DNA of 9,355 nt from Pseudomonadota bacterium (GTDB lineage: Bacteria; Pseudomonadota; Alphaproteobacteria; Sphingomonadales; Sphingomonadaceae): positions 1 to 9,355 of the forward strand of contig JAFAEZ010000155.1 in the NCBI GenBank assembly GCA_023423775.1, in the 5' to 3' direction. The notes below the pieces were generated by a model. The model was not told where the DNA came from, searched no databases, and saw only the letters and a list, made by a program, of their open reading frames with translations. This document shows positions 3,025 through 9,355 of the stretch, piece by piece; position 1 is the first letter of the stretch; each line of letters starts with the position of its first letter. The position numbers and the translations under genes were made by a program.

Positions 3025-5627
3025 GTGTAGGAAAATGGAAAATGCAGGGGCGGTGATGCGTTGGGGGGATGGTGCGGGGGAAGGCCGTCACGAGGGCGGC
3101 CTCGTGACGTCAGACCGGTCGGCGGAGCCGCCGGCTCGCCGCCAATGTCGGCGAACGCGCCGCGCGCGAGGGCGCCCGCGCCCCGGCCAAGATCCGCGCC
3201 GAGCGCCAATATGGCACGGGCATGTTCAAGAAATAGCGGCAGCCGCGCGCCGAAGGGCCGCGGCGCCTCCCGGCCTCCGGCGGTGAGGCGGCTCTGGGCG
3301 CCGTGGACGAGCTCGCTGGCGCGCTCGTAGTCCATCGGCCGGCCGAACAGATAGCCCTGGATCTGGTGGCAGCCGAGATCGCGCATGCGGGTGAAGTCGT
3401 CGGCGGTCTCGACGCCTTCGGCGGTGACGGTCATACGGAAGCTCTTGGCGAGCTGGACGATCGACTGGATGATCGCCACCGTCTCCTTGTTGTTGGCCGC
3501 CTCGCGCACGAACGAGCCGTCGATCTTGAGCTTATGGAAGACCGCCTTGTTGAGGTAACCGAGCGAGGAGTAGCCGGTGCCGAAATCGTCGAGCGCGATG
3601 CCGACGCCGAGGGCGCGGAGCCGCTTCAGCACGTCCAATGAGCCTTCGCTATCCTCGAGGAAGACGGTCTCGGTGACTTCGAGCTCGAGGCGGTTGGCGG
3701 GCAGGCGGTACTTGCCGAGCGCGGCGTTCACGGTCGCGGGCAAAGCGCGCATCACCAGCTGGCGGGCCGAGAGGTTGACGGCGACGGTGATGTTCTCGGG
3801 CCAGGTGGCGGCGGCGCGGCACGCCTCCTGGATCACCCAGTCGCCCAATTGCATGATGAGCCCCGTCTCCTCGGCGAGCGGGATGAAATCGTTGGGCGAG
3901 ACGATGCCGCGGGTCGGGTGGTGCCAGCGGATCAGGGCCTCGAACCCGACCAGTGACTGGTCCGCGGCCGAGATGAGCGGCTGGTAGAGCAGGCGCAGCT
4001 GGCCCGATCCGATCGCGGCGGCGAGGTCCTGCTCGAGCCGCATCTTGTGCTCGGCGACGCTCTGCATGTCGGAGTTGAAATAGCAGCAGGTGCCGCGGCC
4101 TTCATTCTTGGCCTGGTAGAGCGCGAGGTCGGCCTTCTGGATGAGGTCGTCGACGCTCTGGCCGTCGATCGGGCCGTAGGCGCAGCCGATCGAGACGCCG
4201 ATGCGGATCTCGACCTGGTCGATCACGTAGGGCTCGGCGACCGAGTCGATCAGCCGCTGGGCGAGATTCTCGACCGTCTTGCGGCCCTGCGCGTCCTTGA
4301 TCACGATCGCGAACTCGTCGCCGCCCATGCGGCCGACATGACCCGAGGCGCCGACCTCCTTGACGAGGCGCTGGGCGACGCTCTTCAGCACCGCATCGCC
4401 CTTGGGATGGCCGAACGTGTCGTTGACCGGCTTGAAGCCGTCGAGATCGAGGAACATGATCGCGCACGGCACATTGGTCGCCTGCGCGGTCGACAGGGCT
4501 TCGCCGAGCAGCTGGCGGACGCGGCCGCGATTGGGCAGGCCCGACAGCACGTCCATGTTCGCAAGATTGGTGAGGCGCTCCTGCGTCTTGCGCACCTCGG
4601 TGATGTCCGAGCCGACGCCGCGGAAGCCCTGGAATTGACCGCCCATGTCGATGATCGGATCGCCGGCGAGGCTGATCCAGCGCGTGCCGCGGCGGGTGCG
4701 CAATTCCATCTCGAGGTTCGAGAAAGGCTGGCGGGCGAGCAGGGTGCGGCCGAGCGCGCTGTTGCCGCCCAAAGAAGCGGGCAGTGAATGGCCGACGAGC
4801 TGGCTGGTCGAGCGGCCGAGCAGGGCGGTCATCCGCGACGAGATGTAGACGACGCGATTCTCGCTATCGACCTGCCACAGCCAGCCAACGCCGCGATGCT
4901 CATATTCGCGCAGCAGCAGGCGGACCGATTCCGCCTGGGTGCGGACCCCCGCCATTTCCTGCAGCTGGCCGAAGGTCCAGCGGGTGAGGCGGCCGACGCC
5001 GAGGATCGCGATCGCGGCGACGCCGATGATGGTGACGGCGAGCTTGGGATCGATCTCCGGGCTGCCGTGCCAATAAGCGACGCACAGGCCGAGCGTCATC
5101 GTGCTGATCCACGCGGTCGCAGCGGCGGGGACGGCGGCGAGGCCGATCGCGGCGATGATCAGGGCGCCCATCGCGCCCGCGATCACGACCTGGTCGCCGA
5201 GCGGCAGCCCCGGAAAGGCGTAGGTGGGCAGCGAAGCCCAGAGGGCGGCGAGGCCGACCGCCTCGGCCACCGGCCGCCAACGCGGCTGGATGCGCGCGCT
5301 GCGGCTGCCGGCGACATTGCCCTGCTCGACGGCGCGCCGCCAGGTCAGCCAGAATGCGCCGCCGACGATGGCCACCCAGGGTGCGAGCAGGCTGAAGGCG
5401 ACATGACCGAACATTGTCCAGGCGACGAGTGCGGCCGCGCCCGCGCCGGCACCGGCGAAGTAGGAAGCGAACAGGGCGGTGGTCCGCGCCTGGGCATTGT
5501 GGAGGTGCGCCTCGCGCAGCTTGTGGTTGCCGGCGTCCGACGGCAGATCGACCGCGTCCGGATACTCCGCCGGCCCGTTCTCTTCTGGACTGGAATCTGC
5601 GGGGACGGGGGTGTGGTACATGAACAT
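3021..5627 (-). CDS. Membrane-bound PAS-GGDEF-EAL cyclic-di-GMP protein
   Basis: An 868-residue protein expected to make and/or degrade the second messenger c-di-GMP at the inner membrane, controlling motility or biofilm. Order: a soluble lead of about 45 residues; about five or six hydrophobic membrane segments (50-215); a PAS-type sensor (about 240-345, ending GFRGVGSDITEV); GGDEF domain (about 355-515) with an intact GGDEF at 435-439 and no RxxD inhibitory site before it; EAL domain (about 530-770) with intact E563-A-L, NLSARQ, EVTETVFLED, D680-D681-F-G, KIDGSF, TAEGVET and QGYLFGRP. Both halves therefore look catalytically competent. The start MFM has a second in-frame ATG at 5619-5621; neither has a clear ribosome-binding site. 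The last 90 or so residues (from about 777) belong to no domain and are Pro/Arg/Gly-rich with codon use unlike the rest, possibly a read-through tail. It is followed after 24 bp by the interrupted gene. Confidence 0.93.
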   Translation of the reverse strand: MFMYHTPVPADSSPEENGPAEYPDAVDLPSDAGNHKLREAHLHNAQARTTALFASYFAGAGAGAAALVAWTMFGHVAFSLLAPWVAIVGGAFWLTWRRAVEQGNVAGSRSARIQPRWRPVAEAVGLAALWASLPTYAFPGLPLGDQVVIAGAMGALIIAAIGLAAVPAAATAWISTMTLGLCVAYWHGSPEIDPKLAVTIIGVAAIAILGVGRLTRWTFGQLQEMAGVRTQAESVRLLLREYEHRGVGWLWQVDSENRVVYISSRMTALLGRSTSQLVGHSLPASLGGNSALGRTLLARQPFSNLEMELRTRRGTRWISLAGDPIIDMGGQFQGFRGVGSDITEVRKTQERLTNLANMDVLSGLPNRGRVRQLLGEALSTAQATNVPCAIMFLDLDGFKPVNDTFGHPKGDAVLKSVAQRLVKEVGASGHVGRMGGDEFAIVIKDAQGRKTVENLAQRLIDSVAEPYVIDQVEIRIGVSIGCAYGPIDGQSVDDLIQKADLALYQAKNEGRGTCCYFNSDMQSVAEHKMRLEQDLAAAIGSGQLRLLYQPLISAADQSLVGFEALIRWHHPTRGIVSPNDFIPLAEETGLIMQLGDWVIQEACRAAATWPENITVAVNLSARQLVMRALPATVNAALGKYRLPANRLELEVTETVFLEDSEGSLDVLKRLRALGVGIALDDFGTGYSSLGYLNKAVFHKLKIDGSFVREAANNKETVAIIQSIVQLAKSFRMTVTAEGVETADDFTRMRDLGCHQIQGYLFGRPMDYERASELVHGAQSRLTAGGREAPRPFGARLPLFLEHARAILALGADLGRGAGALARGAFADIGGEPAAPPTGLTSRGRPRDGLPPHHPPNASPPLHFPFSYT
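3087..3108. repeat. Perfect hairpin inside the 3' tail of the GGDEF-EAL gene
   Basis: GTCACGAGG (3087-3095) and CCTCGTGAC (3100-3108) form a perfect 9-bp stem with a 4-base loop. No T-run follows on either strand. On the minus strand it comes 1 nt after a TGA in another frame (3110-3112), as a terminator would if the gene originally ended there. Confidence 0.6.
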
Positions 5628-5833
5628 CCAATGCCGGCAGCTCGGTTCCCTCCGTACTAGCCGCAGACTGTTTGATGGAGTGTTAAGAACGCTTCAGTTC
5701 CGACCGGGCCGGGCAGCGCCGAAGCGGTTGAACGCGCGGCCAAAATGCCGGACGGCGCATCAGGCGGGCGTCCAAGCCGCTCCGGCCGGTCCCCGCGGGA
5801 GCCGCGGCCCGCCGCAACGGGGGCGCAACGACC
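5628..5833. other. Divergent intergenic region
   Basis: This stretch separates the GGDEF-EAL gene (minus) from the DUF6894-type gene (plus). The left half is moderately AT-rich (around 5668-5700) and should hold the GGDEF-EAL promoter, but I see no convincing -35/-10 pair. The right half is GC-rich with no recognisable gene. A frame on the plus strand is open through 5745-5867 but its Arg/Pro/Gly composition looks non-coding. Confidence 0.5.
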
Positions 5834-5858
5834 GGAACGGGGCGGCAGGCATGCCGTT
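5834..5858 (+). promoter_or_regulatory. EcfG-type general stress response promoter
   Basis: GGAAC at 5834-5838, exactly 16 bp, then CGTT at 5855-5858. This matches the alphaproteobacterial EcfG consensus (GGAAC-N16/17-CGTT) with no mismatch. Transcription would begin about 6-9 nt later, at roughly 5864-5867, immediately before the ATG at 5868, so the mRNA may be leaderless or nearly so. Confidence 0.65.
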
Positions 5859-5867
5859 CTCCGCGCC

Positions 5868-6119
5868 ATGGCCCGCTATTATTTTCATGTGCACAACCAC
5901 ATCGCGGTGGACGACGAGGAGGGGCAGGAGCTTCCCGACCTCGCGGCTGTCCACCACAGCGCGCTGCAGAGCGCGCGCGACCTGGTGTGCGAAAGCATTC
6001 ACGAGCACGGCGACGTGAATCTCGACCATTATATCCGCGTCACCGACAATGCGGGCGCGGAGGTCTGCCGCGTGACGTTTCGCGACGCGTTCACGGTGAA
6101 GGGCGACGTGCGCGAGTGA
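5868..6119 (+). CDS. DUF6894-type small stress protein
   Basis: An 83-residue acidic protein. The N-terminus MARYYFHVHNHIAVDDEEGQ matches the usual DUF6894 opening (M-x-R-Y-F/Y-F-H, then D-x-E-G), followed by LPDLAAVHHSALQSARDL and a C-terminal strand-rich part with YIRVTDNAGAEVCRVTFRDAF. Such proteins are short, single-domain and common in Rhizobiales and Sphingomonadales; their biochemical function is unknown. I start at this ATG, not the longer upstream frame (from 5745), because homology-like sequence begins here, the upstream residues are Arg/Pro/Gly-rich, and an EcfG-like promoter ends 10 bp before. No Shine-Dalgarno is evident, in keeping with leaderless expression. The gene converges on the aminopeptidase gene, with a shared hairpin between them. 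Confidence 0.85.
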   Translation: MARYYFHVHNHIAVDDEEGQELPDLAAVHHSALQSARDLVCESIHEHGDVNLDHYIRVTDNAGAEVCRVTFRDAFTVKGDVRE

Positions 6120-6213
6120 AAATGACCGCCCGCGCTCGGGGCCGGCCTACGGCCTAATCCGCCCCGCGGCTGCCGATTTATACGTGGAACGAGCTCGCAT
6201 GAAGAATGTGCCG

Positions 6214-6246
6214 GGCGGGGCGGTGGGCCGCGCCACCGTCCCCGCC
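6214..6246. terminator. GC-rich hairpin between convergent genes
   Basis: GGCGGGGCGGTGG (6214-6226) pairs with CCACCG-T-CCCCGCC (6233-6246) with one bulged T and a 6-base loop. It sits between the stop of the DUF6894-type gene (6119) and the stop of the aminopeptidase (6258), so it may end transcription from both sides. Neither strand has a clear T-run. The rest of 6120-6257 shows no gene. Confidence 0.45.
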
Positions 6247-6257
6247 GACCGATTTCC

Positions 6258-8177
6258 TCAGCTGCCCTTCATCACCTTATCGACGGCGCTGGTGGTGACG
6301 GCGTGGTAGGTTGGCCGCGCCTTAGCGTAGATGCGCTGGGCGATCGGGCGGCCCCATTCGCCCTGCTTCATCAGCGTCTCGAAAAGAGGCGAGACGAACT
6401 TGCGGCGGCCCATGCCGAGCAGGAAGCGCTCGGCGGCGGGCACGGCCGGCTCGTAGCGGTTGGCCAGCGCGAGCTGGAGCCAGGCGAACAGCGTCTCCGA
6501 ATTGCCGCTCTGCGACAGGCCGAAGGCGCGGTCGAGCTCAGCGAGGCGCGCCTGGCTGAGGTCGCGCTGGAGGCCGTTCAGGAAGCGCAGCCGCTCGGCC
6601 GTGGTCCAGCCGCTATAGGGCACGGAAGCTGCGGCGCCGCCGGCATTGAACGCAGCCAGCGCGGCGTCGACCGGGGCGAAGGCCTTTGGATCGGGGCGTG
6701 CGACATTGGCCGGAAGGCCGGGCTGGTAGACCCATTCGTCGAGCCGCAATTTCTGCTCGAGCGCCTGGTCGCCGCGGATCAGATTGGCGCGAAGATCGGC
6801 GAGGAACAGGGCTGAGGTCATCGGCTGGAAGGCGTGGCGGTCGAAATAGGAGCGGAGATAGGCGTCGAAGCGCTCGCGGCCGACGGTGCGCTCGATCGTG
6901 CGCAGGAAGGCCGAGCCCTTGTCGTAGACGATGCCGCTCGAATCGGCCTCGCTGTCGTCGTGGAGGCGGGTGCCGGGCGCGGCGGCGCCGAGCTCCTTCA
7001 GCGCGGTCTCGATCTCGGCGAAGGACAGGGCCTCCTCCTGGCTGGCGCGCGTCGTGCCGTAGAGCGCCTCCATGATCCGGTTCTCGAAATAGGAGGTGAA
7101 GCCCTCGTTGAGCCAGCCGTCCGGCCAGACGGCGTTGGTGACGAGATTGCCCGACCAGCTGTGCGCCAGCTCGTGCGCGACGAGGCCGTTGAGGCTGCGG
7201 TCGCCGGCGATGAAGGTCGGGGTGAGGAAGGTGAGGGTCGGGTTCTCCATGCCGCCATAAGGGAAAGCGGGCGGGAGCACGATCATGTCGTAACGACCCC
7301 AGCGATAGGGGCCGTAGAGGGCCTCGGCGGCGGCGACCATCTTCTCGGTGTCGACGAGCTCGGCGGCGGCGGCGCGAATGGTCGCCGGCTCGGCATAGAC
7401 GCCGGTCCGGGGGCCGAGCGGCTGGAAGGCGAGGTCGCCGGCGGCGATCGCGATCAGATAGGGCGCCACCGGCTTGTCCATGCGGAAGCGGAAGGCGCGG
7501 CGGCCGTCACCGGCGGGCTCGCCCTCCGGGGTCAGGCGCTCGCCGCTCATCACGACGGTGAGCGGCTCGGGCGCGACGATGCGCGCTTCCCAGGTCTGAC
7601 GGATGCCGGGGCTGTCCTGGGTCGGGATCCAGGTGCGGTTGAGGATCGCCTGGCCCTGGCTGAACAGGAACGGATGCTGCTTGCCGGCGGTCTGCTCGGG
7701 GGCGAGCCATTGCAGCGCCTCGGCGCCTGGCGCGGAACGATAGGCGATGCGGACCTGGCGGGCGCCGTCGAGCTTGATCGTCAGGGGCTGGCCCATTGCT
7801 TCGTCGTTGGCGCCGAGCGCGAACGGCAGAGCGCGGCCCGACTGGTCGGTCACCGACTCGATCTCGAGCCCCTTGCTGTCGAGGATGATTTCCGGCGCGC
7901 CGGGGCGGGCCTGGACGTCGAGCGTGGCGGTCCCGACCATGCGCTTGGCGGCGAAATCGGCGGCGAGATCGAGCGCGACATGGGTGACCCGCGCCACTTC
8001 GGGTTGGGCATAGCTCTTGGTGTCGCGGGCGTCGGCGGTGGTCAGGACCGGCGCGACCATGCGCGCGGCGGAATCGGCGGCGGAGGGCGCGGAGTCACTG
8101 CCGGTCGTGGTGCAGCCGGCGGCGAGGAAGGCGGCGGCGAGCGCCAGGACGGACGTACGGACGGGAGCAAAGGACAC
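6258..8177 (-). CDS. M1-family (LTA4-hydrolase-like) lipoprotein aminopeptidase
   Basis: A 639-residue zinc aminopeptidase, probably anchored by lipid on the periplasmic side of the envelope and trimming N-terminal residues from peptides. The GTG start at 8175-8177 gives a classic lipoprotein signal: VSFAPVRTSVLALAAAF then LAAGC, with C22 as the lipidated cysteine. An ATG-led frame extending to 8714 is rejected because it runs antisense through the upstream gene. Catalytic features: substrate motif YGGMENPTLTFL (308-317 region), zinc site HELAH at 335-339 with E358 eighteen residues later (WLNEGF), and catalytic Tyr Y418 in VYDKGSAF. The GGMEN spelling and the AGDRSLNGLVAHELAHSWSGNLVTNAVW-like context are those of leukotriene A4 hydrolase homologues, as is a helical C-terminal domain (about 500-639). 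Length fits the family. It follows the small membrane-protein gene by 77 bp and is likely co-transcribed. Confidence 0.94.
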   Translation of the reverse strand: MSFAPVRTSVLALAAAFLAAGCTTTGSDSAPSAADSAARMVAPVLTTADARDTKSYAQPEVARVTHVALDLAADFAAKRMVGTATLDVQARPGAPEIILDSKGLEIESVTDQSGRALPFALGANDEAMGQPLTIKLDGARQVRIAYRSAPGAEALQWLAPEQTAGKQHPFLFSQGQAILNRTWIPTQDSPGIRQTWEARIVAPEPLTVVMSGERLTPEGEPAGDGRRAFRFRMDKPVAPYLIAIAAGDLAFQPLGPRTGVYAEPATIRAAAAELVDTEKMVAAAEALYGPYRWGRYDMIVLPPAFPYGGMENPTLTFLTPTFIAGDRSLNGLVAHELAHSWSGNLVTNAVWPDGWLNEGFTSYFENRIMEALYGTTRASQEEALSFAEIETALKELGAAAPGTRLHDDSEADSSGIVYDKGSAFLRTIERTVGRERFDAYLRSYFDRHAFQPMTSALFLADLRANLIRGDQALEQKLRLDEWVYQPGLPANVARPDPKAFAPVDAALAAFNAGGAAASVPYSGWTTAERLRFLNGLQRDLSQARLAELDRAFGLSQSGNSETLFAWLQLALANRYEPAVPAAERFLLGMGRRKFVSPLFETLMKQGEWGRPIAQRIYAKARPTYHAVTTSAVDKVMKGS

Positions 8178-8254
8178 GGGGCAATTCCATCGGATGCGGA
8201 GCGGGAAGCCGCGCACGCTAATGGGAGGGTGGCCGTGCCGCAAGCGAAGCGGAG

Positions 8255-8722
8255 TCAGCCGGCGGCGCGCTTGATCGACGTCCGGCGGCGGGGCGGGTCG
8301 GCGACGACTCGCAATTCCTCGCATATTTCGAATTCGGCCTCGAGCACCTCCTCCTGGCGCGGAGCGGGCAGGCGCATCGCATCGGGCACGAAGACGAGCG
8401 GCTTGGTCGGCGCGGCGAAGATCTGAGGGGTGAAGCGCGAGGCGAGGAAGAGGACGGTCGGCGCCAGCATGATATTGGCAAGATCGCGCAGAGCGAGCGT
8501 GATTTCCCAGTGCTCGACCAGATGGTCGGCATAGATCGTGGCGCCCTTGTTGGCGAGCGCCACGGCCAGCACCGAGAGCCACGGCAGCGGGCTGCACAGC
8601 CGGAGCCGGAAGGCGAAGGCGATGCCGAACAGCAGCGCGAGCGCCAAATAGGCCTGGACGGCATCGCGATCGAGCCCGGTGGCGGCCAGGATGGCCGATT
8701 TCAGCGCGATCCACTCGTCCAT
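8255..8722 (-). CDS. Small predicted inner-membrane protein
   Basis: A 155-residue protein of unknown function from the ATG at 8720-8722; a TTG further up (8774-8776) would add 18 residues but lies in a terminator hairpin. Three hydrophobic segments are visible at about 22-38, 44-58 and 80-96, separated by a short loop RLRLCSPLPW and a more polar stretch ATIYADHLVEHWE. The cytoplasmic-type tail (about 100-155) is soluble, with an acidic helix EEVLEAEFEICEE and a basic end RRRTSIKRAAG. The layout resembles short conserved sphingomonad membrane proteins I cannot name. No good ribosome-binding site precedes the ATG. It lies between the YceI-like gene and the aminopeptidase on the same strand. 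Confidence 0.7.
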   Translation of the reverse strand: MDEWIALKSAILAATGLDRDAVQAYLALALLFGIAFAFRLRLCSPLPWLSVLAVALANKGATIYADHLVEHWEITLALRDLANIMLAPTVLFLASRFTPQIFAAPTKPLVFVPDAMRLPAPRQEEVLEAEFEICEELRVVADPPRRRTSIKRAAG

Positions 8723-8758
8723 GGCGCCATTAGCGCCGAGCGCGGGCGTTGAGTCAAT

Positions 8759-8789
8759 CGGGCGGTGCAGCGCCAAGCCGCACCGCCCG
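8759..8789 (-). terminator. Terminator-like hairpin after the YceI-family gene
   Basis: CGGGCGGTGC (8759-8768) and GCACCGCCCG (8780-8789) form a perfect 10-bp stem with an 11-base loop, starting 7 nt after the YceI stop codon. Only ATT follows on the minus strand, so it is a strong hairpin with a weak T-tract. Confidence 0.6.
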
Positions 8790-8796
8790 GACGGGC

Positions 8797-9355
8797 TTAG
8801 CCGATCTTGTTGAACTCGCCGCTGATGACGAGCTTGACCTCGTCGCTGACGGCGGGGACGGCGTAGGTCATGCCGTAATCGCTGCGCTTGACGACGCCCT
8901 CGGCCGAGAAGCCGGTCGTGTATTTCTTCGCCATATTCTCGGCCGCCTTGTTGAAGGTGACCTTGAGCGTCAGCGGCTTGGTGACGCCGAGCAAAGTGAA
9001 GTCGCCGGTCACGTCCGCAGTGGTCGCGCTGGTCGGCTTGATCGCGGTCGAGACGAAAGTGGCTGTCGGGAACTTGGCCGTGTTGAAGAAATCGGGGCTC
9101 TGCAGATGCTTCTCGAGCGCCGGATTGTGGCCGTTGGCCGAGGCCGTCTGGACGGTGACCGCGAGCTTGGACGCGGCCGGATTGGCGCTATCGAGCGTGA
9201 GCTTGGCGTCGAAATCGGTGAACTCGCCATAATAAGTCGAGAAGCCGAAATGCGAGACCGACCACAGGATCTTGGCATGGGCCTTGTCGAGCGCATAGTC
9301 GCCCGACTGGACCGAGGCGGCGGCGACCGCCTGGGCGGCGGGCGCGGGCGCCTGC
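8797..9355 (-). CDS. YceI-family periplasmic protein, C-terminal part (cut by right edge)
   Basis: About 185 residues are visible; the start and signal peptide lie outside the window. The first visible residues are Ala/Pro-rich (QAPAPAAQAVAAASVQSGDY), as expected just after a signal peptide. The lipocalin-like YceI domain then follows: YALDKAHAKILWSVSHFGFS, YYGEFTDFDAKLTLD, a segment LQSPDFFNTAKFPTATFVST, then VTGDFTLLGVTKPLTLKVTF, RSDYGM and SDEVKLVISGEFNKIG at the stop. These are the diagnostic YceI stretches. YceI proteins form a beta-barrel that binds isoprenoid lipids such as ubiquinone-type molecules in the periplasm, and some are stress- or acid-inducible. It is followed by a strong hairpin and then the membrane-protein gene. 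Confidence 0.94.
   Translation of the reverse strand, partial: QAPAPAAQAVAAASVQSGDYALDKAHAKILWSVSHFGFSTYYGEFTDFDAKLTLDSANPAASKLAVTVQTASANGHNPALEKHLQSPDFFNTAKFPTATFVSTAIKPTSATTADVTGDFTLLGVTKPLTLKVTFNKAAENMAKKYTTGFSAEGVVKRSDYGMTYAVPAVSDEVKLVISGEFNKIG

Noticed and set aside
4047..5660. Two long plus-strand frames (246 and 290 codons)
   Set aside because: Both are antisense to the GGDEF-EAL gene and consist mainly of Arg/Ala/Gly/Asp; no recognisable motif.
5745..5867. Upstream extension of the DUF6894 frame
   Set aside because: The residues are Arg/Pro/Gly-rich and unlike the family, and the EcfG-like promoter lies inside this stretch.
6186..6210. Second GGAAC motif as an EcfG promoter
   Set aside because: No CGTT lies 16-17 bp downstream and no plus-strand gene follows.
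6834..8426. 530-codon open frame on the plus strand
   Set aside because: It is the antisense of the aminopeptidase and membrane-protein genes, has a repetitive Gly/Ala/Asp/Arg composition typical of GC-rich shadow frames, and shows no domain.
8178..8714. N-terminal extension of the aminopeptidase frame
   Set aside because: It overlaps the upstream membrane-protein gene in another frame and would bury the lipoprotein signal peptide; GTG at 8175-8177 is the better start.
9009..9296. 95-codon minus-strand frame at the right end
   Set aside because: Ser/Arg/Pro-rich shadow of the YceI gene; the YceI frame itself is open from the window edge to the stop at 8797.

Overview
The window is high-GC chromosomal DNA that most resembles an alphaproteobacterium of the Sphingomonadales. 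The signs are a very GC-rich third codon position, a DUF6894-type small protein preceded by a perfect GGAAC-N16-CGTT element (the EcfG general-stress promoter consensus), a leukotriene-A4-hydrolase-like M1 lipoprotein peptidase and a YceI-like protein. The organism assignment is inference from these features, not a database match.

Layout, left to right. (1) 1-384: the 3' part of a minus-strand gene whose N-terminus has been split off. (2) 385-2977: a complete 2593-bp IS1595-family element with matching terminal inverted repeats starting GGCAATTATATA and a perfect 8-bp target duplication, CGAGGATG, at 377-384 and 2978-2985. Removing the element and one duplication copy rejoins an open frame beginning MQNHILVVCDRCR. 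Besides its transposase (2004-2909, minus), the element carries cargo. On the minus strand these are a NYN-domain (LabA/PIN-like) nuclease-type protein and a protein with a HEPN-like RNxxxH motif. On the plus strand there are two very short reading frames, each overlapping the 3' end of one nuclease-like gene tail to tail, and a compact promoter-to-terminator unit that looks like a roughly 70-nt RNA gene. (3) 3021-5627: a membrane-anchored PAS-GGDEF-EAL cyclic-di-GMP protein with intact motifs and an odd C-terminal tail. (4) 5868-6119: a DUF6894-type small protein on the plus strand behind the EcfG-like promoter. (5) 6258-8177 minus: the M1 lipoprotein aminopeptidase. (6) 8255-8722 minus: a small predicted membrane protein. 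(7) 8797-9355 minus: the C-terminal part of a YceI-family periplasmic protein, cut by the window edge.

The chromosomal genes look like an ordinary conserved neighbourhood, with hairpins separating YceI from the membrane protein and separating the convergent DUF6894 and peptidase genes. The unusual part is the transposon: two RNase-like proteins of different folds (NYN and HEPN), two tiny opposed reading frames and a possible small RNA move together with one transposase. This could be a defence or toxin-antitoxin type cargo, but that function is a hypothesis from motifs and arrangement only.
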